Below are positions 12,472-19,908 of a stretch of DNA of 64,000 nt, one piece after another (within the stretch, counting starts at the first letter, position 1; the number at the start of each line of letters is the position of its first letter). The notes under the pieces were generated by a model, which saw nothing but the letters and a program-made list of their open reading frames with translations, was not told the DNA's origin and ran no database searches. The position numbers and the translations under genes are program-made. Source of the DNA: Nodosilinea sp. FACHB-141 (lineage in GTDB: Bacteria > Cyanobacteriota > Cyanobacteriia > Phormidesmidales > Phormidesmidaceae); NCBI RefSeq assembly GCF_014696135.1, contig NZ_JACJPP010000002.1, forward strand, positions 1 to 64,000, in the 5' to 3' direction.

Positions 12472-12834
12472 ATGCAAAACCCCCTTTCGGCAGGCTCAGA
12501 GCAAAATCCCACCCCCGCTGCTCGCTACAGTGCCCGCATCATCACCCCCGACCCTGCCACAGGTGCAGAGCCAGCCGACCCCGGCCAAGTCCACCTCGAA
12601 CTCACCCTCAAGCTCCATAGCTACCCCAACCCAGACCGAGAGCCCGTCAAAATTCTCGTTATTGGCAGCAAGCGATCGGTTAGCTCTATCGTCGTCGCCC
12701 TTCACCAGCTCGGCTTTGCCGAAATCTTTGAGTGGACAGACTTTCTGAGCGCACCTAATGCTGATAAGCCGCTTCAGTTCCAGCCTGGTGAAGTTATGAA
12801 AGCACTGGTGAAGTTCTTACCCCGAGAAGAGTAG
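12472..12834 (+). CDS. Conserved hypothetical protein
   Basis: 120 residues with no family I can name. The first 40 residues are Pro/Ala-rich and low in complexity. The remainder is a compact alpha/beta stretch (GQVHLELTLKLH, VKILVIGSKRSVSSIVVALHQLGFAEIFEWTDFL, then PGEVMKALVKF). No signal peptide or membrane segment. It is divergent from the XRE gene and ends in a hairpin at 12848-12878. A 24 bp piece of this gene (around HQLGFA) recurs at about 13994, suggesting a decayed relative nearby. Confidence 0.6.
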   Translation: MQNPLSAGSEQNPTPAARYSARIITPDPATGAEPADPGQVHLELTLKLHSYPNPDREPVKILVIGSKRSVSSIVVALHQLGFAEIFEWTDFLSAPNADKPLQFQPGEVMKALVKFLPREE

Positions 12835-12847
12835 CGGGCAGAAATTA

Positions 12848-12878
12848 GGCTTGGCTGTCCCGATCAAGTAGCCAAGCC
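12848..12878 (+). terminator. Hairpin after the hypothetical gene at 12472
   Basis: GGCTTGGCT (12848-12856) pairs perfectly with AGCCAAGCC (12870-12878), 13 bases after the stop codon. No T-run follows, so it may stabilise or end the transcript. Confidence 0.45.
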
Positions 12879-13433
12879 GACCACACAAAAACACTATAAA
12901 CACGTTCGCCTTAGAGTCTCTGCCTCAGCACTCAGCCGTTGACCGCAACCGCGATCGCCCACTCCCCAGCCGCTAACGCTTATACCTCAAGGCTTAAAAC
13001 ATAAACCAACCAGATTAATGCCTTCTCTACAACAGCTCATGAGTTCTGCTTAAGCGTAAAGCAGTTTGACCTAACAGATAATGAGTTCTCTGTAGCAGTT
13101 AGTGAGTTCTGCCCAAGCGTAAAGTAGTTCGACCTAGCAGTTAATGGGGTCTCAGTAGGGCTTAGCTAGTGCCCTACCCGCGTTAATGCTTAGACCTTAG
13201 AATCTGTAGCCCAAACAGGCAAGACTATTTTTTCTTCCTCAAGACATTAAGCGTAAAACTACAGAACTTCTTTTACTCCACTTAAAGAGTTCTCACCCCC
13301 TGCATAAAGCTTCCATATCCCCTCACCTTCTCTGGATGCTTCTAAAGCGCGGGCGTCAACTCTGAACCCAAGTTGATTAACCAGTCAGCCCCTCCAACCC
13401 TCAAACTCAAACTCCCAAGGAGGGAGTACCACC
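12879..13433. other. Intergenic region with tandem repeat and long leader
   Basis: No coding frame supported. It holds a two-copy 63 bp repeat (13031-13156, listed separately) and a long A/T-poor leader up to the strong Shine-Dalgarno of the 13434 gene. Confidence 0.5.
13031..13156 (+). repeat. Two-unit 63 bp tandem repeat
   Basis: GAGTTCTGC(T/C)(T/C)AAGCGTAAAG recurs with a 63 bp period (13041 and 13104), followed in each unit by AGTT(T/C)GACCTA(A/G)CAG. Each unit also has a second T/GGAGTTCT-like half. It lies 280 bp upstream of the gene at 13434 and could belong to its control region. Confidence 0.6.
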
Positions 13434-13799
13434 ATGGCACGAGCCAAACGCACATCTACCTCTCTACAAAAAGCAGAACGTCGCGCTTCCGCAATGGGTT
13501 CCATCGCCCGCAACCTTGACCTGGGCAACGGTATGACCCTCGCCTCATTCTGGGCCGACATTGAAGCCATGCGCGATCGCCAGAACAAGTACAACGAGAT
13601 GCTTTCCACCGTCGATCAGCTCTACAACGAGATGCTCGCCGCCGAAAAAGCCTTGGCCGAAAAGTCTGAAAGGATGCTCAATGCCGTAGCCGTAGTCTAT
13701 GGCCGCAAAAGCTCTGAATATGAAATGGCAGGCGGCAAGCGGCGGCCTGAGCGGCGACGGGCTAGCCAGTCTGCTCCCGATCAGCAGTCAGTTGCTTAG
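13434..13799 (+). CDS. Conserved cyanobacterial hypothetical protein
   Basis: 121 residues, strongly basic at both ends. The middle (about 38-90: FWADIEAMRDRQNKYNEML and the following LYNEMLAAEKALAEKSE) has heptad-like spacing and is predicted to be a coiled coil. The C-terminal 25 residues are rich in Arg, Lys, Gln and Ser and likely disordered. A very strong AAGGAGGG precedes the ATG by 10-17 bases, so expression may be high. I recognise the general type from cyanobacterial genomes but know no function. The gene ends in a HIP1-armed hairpin. Confidence 0.7.
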   Translation: MARAKRTSTSLQKAERRASAMGSIARNLDLGNGMTLASFWADIEAMRDRQNKYNEMLSTVDQLYNEMLAAEKALAEKSERMLNAVAVVYGRKSSEYEMAGGKRRPERRRASQSAPDQQSVA

Positions 13800-13831
13800 A
13801 CACTTAACCCAAAACCAAATCAGTTTGAGGG

Positions 13832-13857
13832 GCGATCGCATAGCAGTATGCGATCGC
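13832..13857 (+). terminator. HIP1-armed hairpin after the 13434 gene
   Basis: GCGATCGCATA (13832-13842) pairs perfectly with TATGCGATCGC (13847-13857) around a GCAG loop, followed by TTCTTTC. Both arms contain a full HIP1 octamer. It sits 33 bp after the stop codon. Confidence 0.6.
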
Positions 13858-14247
13858 TTCTTTCGTCTCAGCCCCTAGCTACTGCTGCAACTCTAGGTGA
13901 TGAGCGCTGCCCACCCGACAAGATTTCATTAAACTATTGCTCATCTCCCATATATTGCTGTACAAACGCCTGTAATGCTTTAGGGTTCAGCATTGCCCTG
14001 CACCAGCTCGGCTTTGCCAACATTTGAGAACACCATACCCACCTGAGCAATCGCTACTTTCCCTAGACTAGCCACTAGGTCATCCTGCTTTCTATCAATA
14101 TCGAATTAGCGAGCTGTTAGATAAGCAAGTCAAGGTTTAAAGAACTTTTTGCTTAGTTATTACGAGCTCCCCAACCTGTCCAAGAATGCGACAGTAGAAT
14201 AGGGGTACTTTCTCAGAAAGACCGTTGTTTGCGTCGATCGCTTAGCC
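13858..14247. other. Intergenic region with a gene fragment
   Basis: No intact gene. Positions 13994-14018 closely match 12697-12720 inside the hypothetical gene at 12472 and are followed by a quick stop, so this looks like a relic of a related gene. The rest shows nothing recognisable. Confidence 0.4.
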
Positions 14248-14820
14248 ATGCCAGCCCAGCCTAAAACCAGACCCCTCGGAGAAATGTTGCAGCGGGCAGG
14301 ATTGCTCTCCCAAGCGCAGCTTGACGTGGTGCTTCAGGATCAGCAATGGCAGCCTGATCTGCGAATAGGCGACATTCTTGAGCTGCGCGGGTGGGTCAAG
14401 CGCGACGCCATTGAGTTTTTCGCTGAACAGTGGCCAAAGCTTGCCACTATCGGTCGGGATAACCCCATCGGGTATTACTTTCAGCAGGCGGGGCTGCTGA
14501 ATTCTCAACAGGTAGACGCCCTGCTGCGAGAGCAGGCACAGGCAGGGTTGAGAATTGGGGCGCTGGCGGTTTTACACGGATGGCTGTCTCAAGAGACGCT
14601 CGATTGGTTTCTGCGATCGCTAGCACCGGAGGAGTCTGCCTCCTCTGCCTTTATGAAGCGAAAGCAGGGGAATGGGAGCGATCGCATCAGCCAAGCCGGT
14701 CAAGCTCAGTCAAAACCGCAGGCTACTCAGGTGCAACCCAGTCCACCAAAGACGGTTACAGCCCCGCCAGCTAAAGAGCCAACCAAGCCCAGCCTGGATG
14801 ATATTTCCTGGGTTGATTAA
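14248..14820 (+). CDS. Two-repeat MshEN-like hypothetical protein
   Basis: 190 residues. Two internal repeats of about 45 residues are clear: LGEMLQRAGLLSQAQLDVVL...RIGDILELRGWV (10-50) and IGYYFQQAGLLNSQQVDALL...RIGALAVLHGWL (73-113). This pattern resembles the helical MshEN/GspE N-terminal module, which in some proteins binds c-di-GMP. The binding residues cannot be confirmed by eye. A flexible Gln/Pro/Ser-rich tail (130-180) ends in the acidic LDDISWVD. No membrane segment. With four c-di-GMP enzymes in this window a nucleotide-binding role is tempting but unproven. Confidence 0.6.
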   Translation: MPAQPKTRPLGEMLQRAGLLSQAQLDVVLQDQQWQPDLRIGDILELRGWVKRDAIEFFAEQWPKLATIGRDNPIGYYFQQAGLLNSQQVDALLREQAQAGLRIGALAVLHGWLSQETLDWFLRSLAPEESASSAFMKRKQGNGSDRISQAGQAQSKPQATQVQPSPPKTVTAPPAKEPTKPSLDDISWVD

Positions 14821-14839
14821 ACAGGACAGTGGCCAAACT

Positions 14840-14982
14840 ATGGGCATGACAGCCCTTCCCTTACTGACTCAAGAGCTGCTAGGGCAAATGACGGAGACCA
14901 TTGATCGGGAGGGGCGATCGCACTTGCCAACAGCCTGTATGCTGCTGCGGTTAGCCAGGTGAATCTGACTGAGGATTAGAGC
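14840..14982 (+). pseudogene. Short gene relic of unknown family
   Basis: An ATG at 14840 opens TALPLLTQELLGQMTETIDREG. Switching frame at about 14912 continues as AIALANSLYAAAVSQVNLTED and then stops. The second part matches a fragment at 10623-10663, also coding for SLYAAAASQV. I infer two relics of one small gene family. The identity is unknown. Confidence 0.35.
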
Positions 14983-15071
14983 GATCGAAGCCAGGGTTAG
15001 ATGATGACTTTCGTCATGCAATGGGAGAATCATGACGCGTTTATAGTGTATCGATCAAATTTGCTAGCTAC

Positions 15072-15098
15072 AAAAAACCCCACTGTTGCGAGCGGGGT
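15072..15098 (-). terminator. Rho-independent terminator on the minus strand
   Basis: ACCCC-A-CT (15077-15084) pairs with AG-C-GGGGT (15091-15098). Read on the minus strand the stem is followed by six T (15077-15072). No minus-strand coding gene lies upstream within 2 kb, so it may end a small RNA. Confidence 0.65.
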
Positions 15099-15250
15099 AG
15101 GTAGGTCGTTGTTGTTTAGGAGGAAAGTCGTTGGGTTGTCTACCGGGCGTGGAGAACGCTGCGATAAATCAAATCTGCGGACTGCTAGCAATGAATCAAT
15201 AGTCCCCTAAATCCTCAACTCAGGAAGTGATAGAGGTATTGGTCACTCGG
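15072..15250 (-). ncRNA. Candidate small RNA
   Basis: An orphan minus-strand terminator at 15072-15098 needs a transcript. Upstream on that strand a TATAAG-like element lies near 15255-15262, allowing an RNA of roughly 170-180 nt. The predicted RNA carries CTTTCCTCCTAAACAAC (about 15112-15128), an unpaired-looking CCUCC stretch that could pair with Shine-Dalgarno sequences. It is not a known family that I can name. The boundaries are guesses. Confidence 0.3.
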
Positions 15251-15523
15251 TGATACTTATAGCCCTATAACGTGAGCGATGCCGCCCAGTGAGATGATGC
15301 AGATCACAACTCCAAACTGACCCAGCCAAACAGAGCAGCCCGTATCCGATGAAACAGCTCTACAAAATACCGGGGCAGAATCAGACCAAACTATAAGAGA
15401 GCGTCTACAAAAGGGGGAGACCAAGCCTGAACATTGTCTTCGCACGAGGAATCAGCCAACGACTCAAGCTATAACTAATCCCTTGCTAAACAGCCCCCAA
15501 AACCCAACTTCTAAAAATTTCCT
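15251..15523. other. Gap before the methyltransferase gene
   Basis: No supported gene. A 62-residue minus-strand frame (15257-15445) has no ribosome-binding site and no recognisable similarity. Confidence 0.3.
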
Positions 15524-16405
15524 GTGCCCCCGACCTCTGCCGATCCCATCTCCTACACCGCCAAAATTGTGGCGGCGAAGCGAGCCATTGAGCAATCTCT
15601 GCCGCAGCCACTGTTCGACGACCCCTATGCGGCGGCCCTAGCGGGTGACGAGGTTGAGCATCTTCTGGCCAAATGGCAGCAAGTCTCTAATCAGCAAGAA
15701 CGCTCTCTAGAAGAAGTGGTCGCCAAGCGCACCCGCTACATCGCCATTCGCACCCGTTTCTTTGATGACCTACTGCTAGCCACTCTGCCCCAGCTACCCG
15801 AGCCTCAAGTCGTCATCTTGGGTTCAGGGCTAGATACCCGAGCCTATCGACTGCCCTGGCCACCTGCCACCTGCCTCTACGAAATCGATGTGCCAGCAGT
15901 TTTAGACTACAAAGCCAACATCCTGCGAAACTACGAGCCAAACTGTTGCCACCACCTAATTGCTGGTGACTTAGAAGATGTTCAAACCGGCTGGGTGGCT
16001 CGCCTTCTAGAGGCAGGCTTGAGGCAACTGCCAACGATTTGGCTCCTCGAAGGCGTGACGATGTATTTGCCAGAGCCTTCAGCCCACTCTCTACTGAGGA
16101 CTGTTGCTACACTAAGCTGCCCCGGCAGCGTTTTGGGTATGGATGGGGTCAACGACGGTTCGATTCGGGCGGCTCAGCGAGCTAAGCGGGATGACAGAGG
16201 GCGTGTAGTGCGCCACTGGCAGTTTGGCTGCGACGATCCCCAGCAATTGCTAGAGCGTTATGGCTGGAGCGCTAGAGTCAGCCAACCCCAAGATGTTGGC
16301 ATTGCCCACGGTAGATACCCAAAGTCCATGCCAGTTACAGCAGAGGTCGGTGGCCATCAGTCAGAGAGAGGAGTTTGGCTAGTGCAGGCTAAGAAAGACC
16401 CGTAA
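15524..16405 (+). CDS. Class I SAM-dependent methyltransferase, LCMT-like family
   Basis: 293 residues of the leucine-carboxyl-methyltransferase-like family common in actinobacteria and cyanobacteria. Residues 1-40 (ISYTAKIVAAKRAIE, LFDDPYA) and RTRFFDDLL are typical. The SAM-binding loop is VVILGSGLDTRAYRL (about 90-105), followed by YEIDVPAVLDYK, the acidic residue that holds the ribose, and by WLLEGVTMYLP. Such enzymes methylate carboxyl or hydroxyl groups of small molecules, but the substrate cannot be read. The start is GTG. The gene stands alone. Confidence 0.88.
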   Translation: MPPTSADPISYTAKIVAAKRAIEQSLPQPLFDDPYAAALAGDEVEHLLAKWQQVSNQQERSLEEVVAKRTRYIAIRTRFFDDLLLATLPQLPEPQVVILGSGLDTRAYRLPWPPATCLYEIDVPAVLDYKANILRNYEPNCCHHLIAGDLEDVQTGWVARLLEAGLRQLPTIWLLEGVTMYLPEPSAHSLLRTVATLSCPGSVLGMDGVNDGSIRAAQRAKRDDRGRVVRHWQFGCDDPQQLLERYGWSARVSQPQDVGIAHGRYPKSMPVTAEVGGHQSERGVWLVQAKKDP

Positions 16406-16542
16406 ACCCGATCGCATCAACCGCGTTCTAAATTAAAGAAATAATTGACGGCCCGGAATTCTACCAAGGGTTGATGATTAGCTCTGTATGGAGCCGTTCT
16501 GCGAGACGGACTTCTGAAACAGTCAGCAGCGAAGGCAACCTG

Positions 16543-17121
16543 ATGAGACAAATTCAACTGCGTAGCGTTTTGGCTTTAGCGCTGGTTAGCTTGGCTCAGC
16601 CTGCGATCGCCCAGTCTGAGCGTTACCCAAACGCAACAGAGCTCCAACAGCTAGCCGAGGAACTCAGGCGCAAGATTCCAGACCTTCAAGCCAGTGGTTT
16701 CTACAGTGATCGCCGCACCTTTGAAGAGTGGCAAGAACGATCGGCTTATGCAGAAGCTTGGGCTGACGTTGACCCTGCGATCGCCCCATTTCTGGGCGAA
16801 TGGACTGCCATTGAAGAATCTCTCTATATCTACCCATCTGCTCTCAGAGGAGGGGTCTGCATTCTCGACATATACCAAGATCAGAGCAAGTTCTACACTG
16901 GCCAGGTGAGAGACAACAAACTACACACCGACCAAAACGTAGTCTTCTTTCTAGACAACAACTTTTTGGGCAACGTATCGGTCTATGAAAATCAGCCCAG
17001 CCTTTATGAGTATGCTCACCCCCGACCGCTGCCCAGTTCATCAGAAGAGCTAAGGCAGTTTTACCCTGAGACTGTAGCTGCCTTTGAAGCAGCAGGTTGT
17101 CTTGTGGGCCTGCCTCAGTAG
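16543..17121 (+). CDS. Exported hypothetical protein
   Basis: 192 residues from the ATG at 16543, which follows GAAGG by 8 bases. The frame stays open 24 codons upstream, but that part is basic and out of place before a signal peptide. The leader MRQIQLRSVLALALVSLAQ ends at PAIA-Q, a clear signal peptidase I site, so the protein is periplasmic. The mature part has a helical start (LQQLAEELRRKIPDL), then a beta-rich region with FLGEWTAIEESLYIYPS and YTGQV. It has two cysteines (in GGVCILDIY and AAGCLVGL). No family recognised. Confidence 0.65.
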   Translation: MRQIQLRSVLALALVSLAQPAIAQSERYPNATELQQLAEELRRKIPDLQASGFYSDRRTFEEWQERSAYAEAWADVDPAIAPFLGEWTAIEESLYIYPSALRGGVCILDIYQDQSKFYTGQVRDNKLHTDQNVVFFLDNNFLGNVSVYENQPSLYEYAHPRPLPSSSEELRQFYPETVAAFEAAGCLVGLPQ

Positions 17122-17139
17122 CTTAGCAATTTCAGAACA

Positions 17140-17175
17140 CTTCCTCCCAACGCTACACGATCCGCTGGGAGGAAG
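17140..17175. terminator. Shared hairpin between convergent genes
   Basis: CTTCCTCCCA (17140-17149) pairs perfectly with TGGGAGGAAG (17166-17175). It sits between the stop codons of the exported protein gene (+) and the carotenoid protein gene (-), so it can serve both. Confidence 0.55.
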
Positions 17176-17189
17176 CACCTGCGTTAAAT

Positions 17190-17675
17190 CTAGATGTTGG
17201 AGCCGCTCGCGGGTTCTGCGCCCATGCCAAGGGCAGCGTCGCGCAAAAAGGTAATCTGCTCTTCAAAGCCCATCGTCTCTAGGGCAGCCAGCAGATCTTG
17301 CCCTTGATTATCAAGCTCATAATTTTCAGGCATTGGGATAATTTCACCGCTATCCATGCCCTGAGCCAGGTAATACCAAAAAGCGAGTTTTGTGTTGGCG
17401 CTCAAAGAACCGTACTCTCGGCCGATTTGGTTAGAGGCGTCACACCGTGCGATCGCGCGCATAATCTCAAGCTGCTCTTGCTGATCGACCTCTTTGACCT
17501 GGTTATAAAGACCGGTAGCAATTTCAGGGGATGCAGAGCCAGGGGCAGCTGGCGTGATCCGCTCTCCCATCTGCTCATAGACAAACCACAGCAGTGCCAG
17601 TTGCGCATCTATATCTAAGCCCTTAAAGACATTCAGAGCTTGGTTAGGATCGTTAGCGGTTGTGTAAGCAGTCAT
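17190..17675 (-). CDS. Helical carotenoid protein (stand-alone OCP N-terminal domain)
   Basis: 161 residues matching the all-helical N-terminal domain of the orange carotenoid protein with no C-terminal NTF2-like domain, as in the HCP paralogues. Carotenoid-contact positions are conserved: W30 and Y33 in LLWFVYEQMG (OCP W41, Y44) and W100, Y101 in KLAFWYYLAQGM (OCP W110, Y111). HCPs bind ketocarotenoid and, depending on clade, quench singlet oxygen or phycobilisome excitation. The clade cannot be decided by eye. The ATG at 17675 has AAAGGA before it. The longer open frame adds 29 residues without homology. No OCP, CTDH or FRP gene is adjacent. Confidence 0.9.
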   Translation of the reverse strand: MTAYTTANDPNQALNVFKGLDIDAQLALLWFVYEQMGERITPAAPGSASPEIATGLYNQVKEVDQQEQLEIMRAIARCDASNQIGREYGSLSANTKLAFWYYLAQGMDSGEIIPMPENYELDNQGQDLLAALETMGFEEQITFLRDAALGMGAEPASGSNI

Positions 17676-18087
17676 AAAAAATCCTTTTGTTGCAGCTTGT
17701 ACAAGTGGCCCTGGAAAGCACGCCTCAGCAATGAAGCCCGTACTCGGAGCCGATACCTGCAAGTTAACGGAGGATTCAACTCCCTTCCTCCTGCTATGGC
17801 AATAGCCGAAGCTATGCCAGTGGATGGGTAAAGGTCATCTAACGATGCTCTCAACCGTTTGCTGTTACTGCCACGATCGCTTGTATTTCATGCATTGTAC
17901 GGTTTACTAAAGGTCTGAGCTAACCGTTAAAACTAACTGAAAAAGACTTTGCACTTCAGCGTTGCATCTCAACCCAAAGTCGCTGCGTTTCCAAGCACGT
18001 TCTACCCTTTGGTTCTACTCGATCGCTGCAAGATTTCTTAACTTGAAGAAGCTCACAGCTAAACAGCTAAATCAGAGGGAATATCTC

Positions 18088-18660
18088 ATGGTCAGCAATA
18101 CTTCAGTAGATGTTAAACAGGTTCGCGATCGCTCGTTATGGACTGGCGTTGTTCTAACGATTTTGGGTGTAGCTGCGATCGCGCTGCCCATCGTCTCGAC
18201 CCTTTTTGTTGAAACTTGGGTAGCCGTAATTTTGGCTTCCGCAGGGGCGGCAAAGCTCGTTTATGCCTATCAAACCCGTGACAAAGGTGGCACCCTTTGG
18301 AAAGCGCTGCTTGGTGTTCTCTACATCGCTACCGGCATTATGTTGTTTGTGAATCCACGCTCAGGGGTACTCACGTTGACCCTGTTGCTTGGTAGCTTTT
18401 TACTCACCGAAGGCGTGTTTGAACTCATTCTGGCCTTCCGTCTACGACCCCAGCAAAATTGGACCTGGGCTTTGGGCAATGGCATCATCACCCTGATTCT
18501 GGGCGCTATGATCTGGTTTCAGTTTCCCTTTAACGCTCCCTGGTTGCTAGGTACTTTGGTCGGTGCCAGCATTCTCTTCACGGGCATTTCTCGCATTGGG
18601 CTATCCCTCAAAACTCGGGAATTTTCGGAGCGCGAGTCCGAATCAGCCGCTTCTGCTTGA
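18088..18660 (+). CDS. HdeD/DUF308 family membrane protein
   Basis: 190 residues of the DUF308 (HdeD) family, small inner-membrane proteins linked to acid and general stress. Six hydrophobic helices alternate with the conserved pattern GVVLTILGVAAIALP, AAKLVYAYQTR, ALLGVLYIATGIMLFVNP and ILAFRLRPQQNWTWALGNG. The C-terminus is a short charged tail. Start at 18088 follows CAGAGGGA by 9 bases. The open frame upstream of it lacks family similarity. The gene ends in a strong hairpin. Confidence 0.88.
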   Translation: MVSNTSVDVKQVRDRSLWTGVVLTILGVAAIALPIVSTLFVETWVAVILASAGAAKLVYAYQTRDKGGTLWKALLGVLYIATGIMLFVNPRSGVLTLTLLLGSFLLTEGVFELILAFRLRPQQNWTWALGNGIITLILGAMIWFQFPFNAPWLLGTLVGASILFTGISRIGLSLKTREFSERESESAASA

Positions 18661-18704
18661 GCGCTGTAGACTGCCGCAATCCCTCGATCTACAGCTACAG
18701 GGCT

Positions 18705-18739
18705 GAACCCACTGGCGATATTAATTGGCCAGTGGGTTC
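18705..18739 (+). terminator. Terminator after hdeD-like gene
   Basis: GAACCCACTGGC (18705-18716) pairs perfectly with GCCAGTGGGTTC (18728-18739) across an 11-base loop, with a TTTT a few bases later (18745-18748). Confidence 0.65.
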
Positions 18740-18806
18740 ACACTGTTTTAAACCCTGATTTTGTGGACTCCGTGGGCGATCGCCCCCTCTCCCCTACTGC
18801 GCAGCG

Positions 18807-19718
18807 CTATTTGAACCAGGTCTGTTGCAGCGCGGCGGCATCCCAGTTGGCTAAATTAGCAGCAGCCTCATAGGTGCTGTGCAGAAATTGCAGCAGCGCC
18901 TGGTCAGGGTCAGCGGCCTCGCGTACGGCATCGTAGGGCAAAACAAACTCCCCTAGCCCCTCATGAAAGAAGGCTGCCTCCGGCTGAACCGGCGCATCCT
19001 TAAACCCCTCCGGTACCGGATAGGCATAGGAGTAAAAGGCCGGGTAGCCTAGGCCCATCCCCGGCCAAAACCCAGCGCTGCTCACCTCTTGGCAGTAGGC
19101 TTCCTTAGCAACATCGTCGGGCAAGTTGGGCACACCCCCGCCATGCTCCGGTGCCGGTCGTCCCGAAAACCGTGTCACCGCCAGATCAAAGCTGCCCCAA
19201 AAAAAATGTACTGGGCTCACCTTGCCTGCAAAGTGAGAGCGAAACTCCCGAAAGACGCGATCGCTCTGCAACAGCACCCGCCAAAACCGCTGCGCCGCAT
19301 CGGCGTCGTAGGCCCCATGGGTTTCATCTTGCTCAAAGGGAATCGCATCCGGGATTTCATTAGGCGTAGTGTGAATGCGAACGGCAATATTCAGCTCTGC
19401 CAGGGCCGCCATCACCGCCTGATAAAAGTCAGCCACCGACCGAGGCCGTAGCTCAACCATTTTCACGCTGCCTTCGCTGGTGGCAATGCGCAGCTGGTGA
19501 TCAAAAAAGTCGAAGTCGATCTGAAAAATTTGATCCGCGCTCGGAATAGTACTTGTTGTCAGGCCCCGCGCAGTCAAATATAGCGGCACATGCCAAGAGT
19601 GATTAATCCAGGGCGTTTGCACCAGCCGAATTTTACCCACAATTTGAGTCCACAGGTGCAGCGTGGCGTAGGTGTCTTGCCAATCATCGAGAGGTAGCTG
19701 TGGCCAGACGTTAGGCAT
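18807..19718 (-). CDS. DUF5996 family protein
   Basis: 303 residues with the DUF5996 hallmarks: WPQLPLDDWQDTYATLHLWTQ at the N-terminus, LTARGLTTS, IDFDFFDHQL, the middle HFFWGSFDLAVTRFSGR, and the C-terminal motif YPVPEGF. The family is widespread but has no known reaction. No signal peptide or membrane helix, so cytosolic. The gene stands alone, convergent with hdeD across about 150 bp. Confidence 0.85.
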   Translation of the reverse strand: MPNVWPQLPLDDWQDTYATLHLWTQIVGKIRLVQTPWINHSWHVPLYLTARGLTTSTIPSADQIFQIDFDFFDHQLRIATSEGSVKMVELRPRSVADFYQAVMAALAELNIAVRIHTTPNEIPDAIPFEQDETHGAYDADAAQRFWRVLLQSDRVFREFRSHFAGKVSPVHFFWGSFDLAVTRFSGRPAPEHGGGVPNLPDDVAKEAYCQEVSSAGFWPGMGLGYPAFYSYAYPVPEGFKDAPVQPEAAFFHEGLGEFVLPYDAVREAADPDQALLQFLHSTYEAAANLANWDAAALQQTWFK

Positions 19719-19772
19719 AACGTTTCCCCCAATTGGTTTAAGACAAATTGGAGCACAAGATTAGCAATTTGT

Positions 19773-19800
19773 GGAAATGGGGGCGATCGCCCCCATTTCC
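19773..19800. terminator. HIP1-centred perfect palindrome
   Basis: 28 bp perfect palindrome, GGAAATGGGGGCGA followed by its reverse complement, with HIP1 at the apex. It lies 109 bp past the stop of the 19909 gene and upstream of the DUF5996 start. No T-run. Confidence 0.5.
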
Positions 19801-19908
19801 GCAGGCCCACAGCGCAGGATTTCCCTCAGTAACCAATGAGTCTGCCCTAATCCGCGCTGGGAGAGCGTAGTCGGCTAACGTCACAACAGATGCTCTGTTG
19901 AACAGCCT

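Noticed and set aside
17190-17762. Full orange carotenoid protein
   Set aside because: Only the N-terminal helical domain is present; no NTF2-like C-terminal domain follows on that strand.
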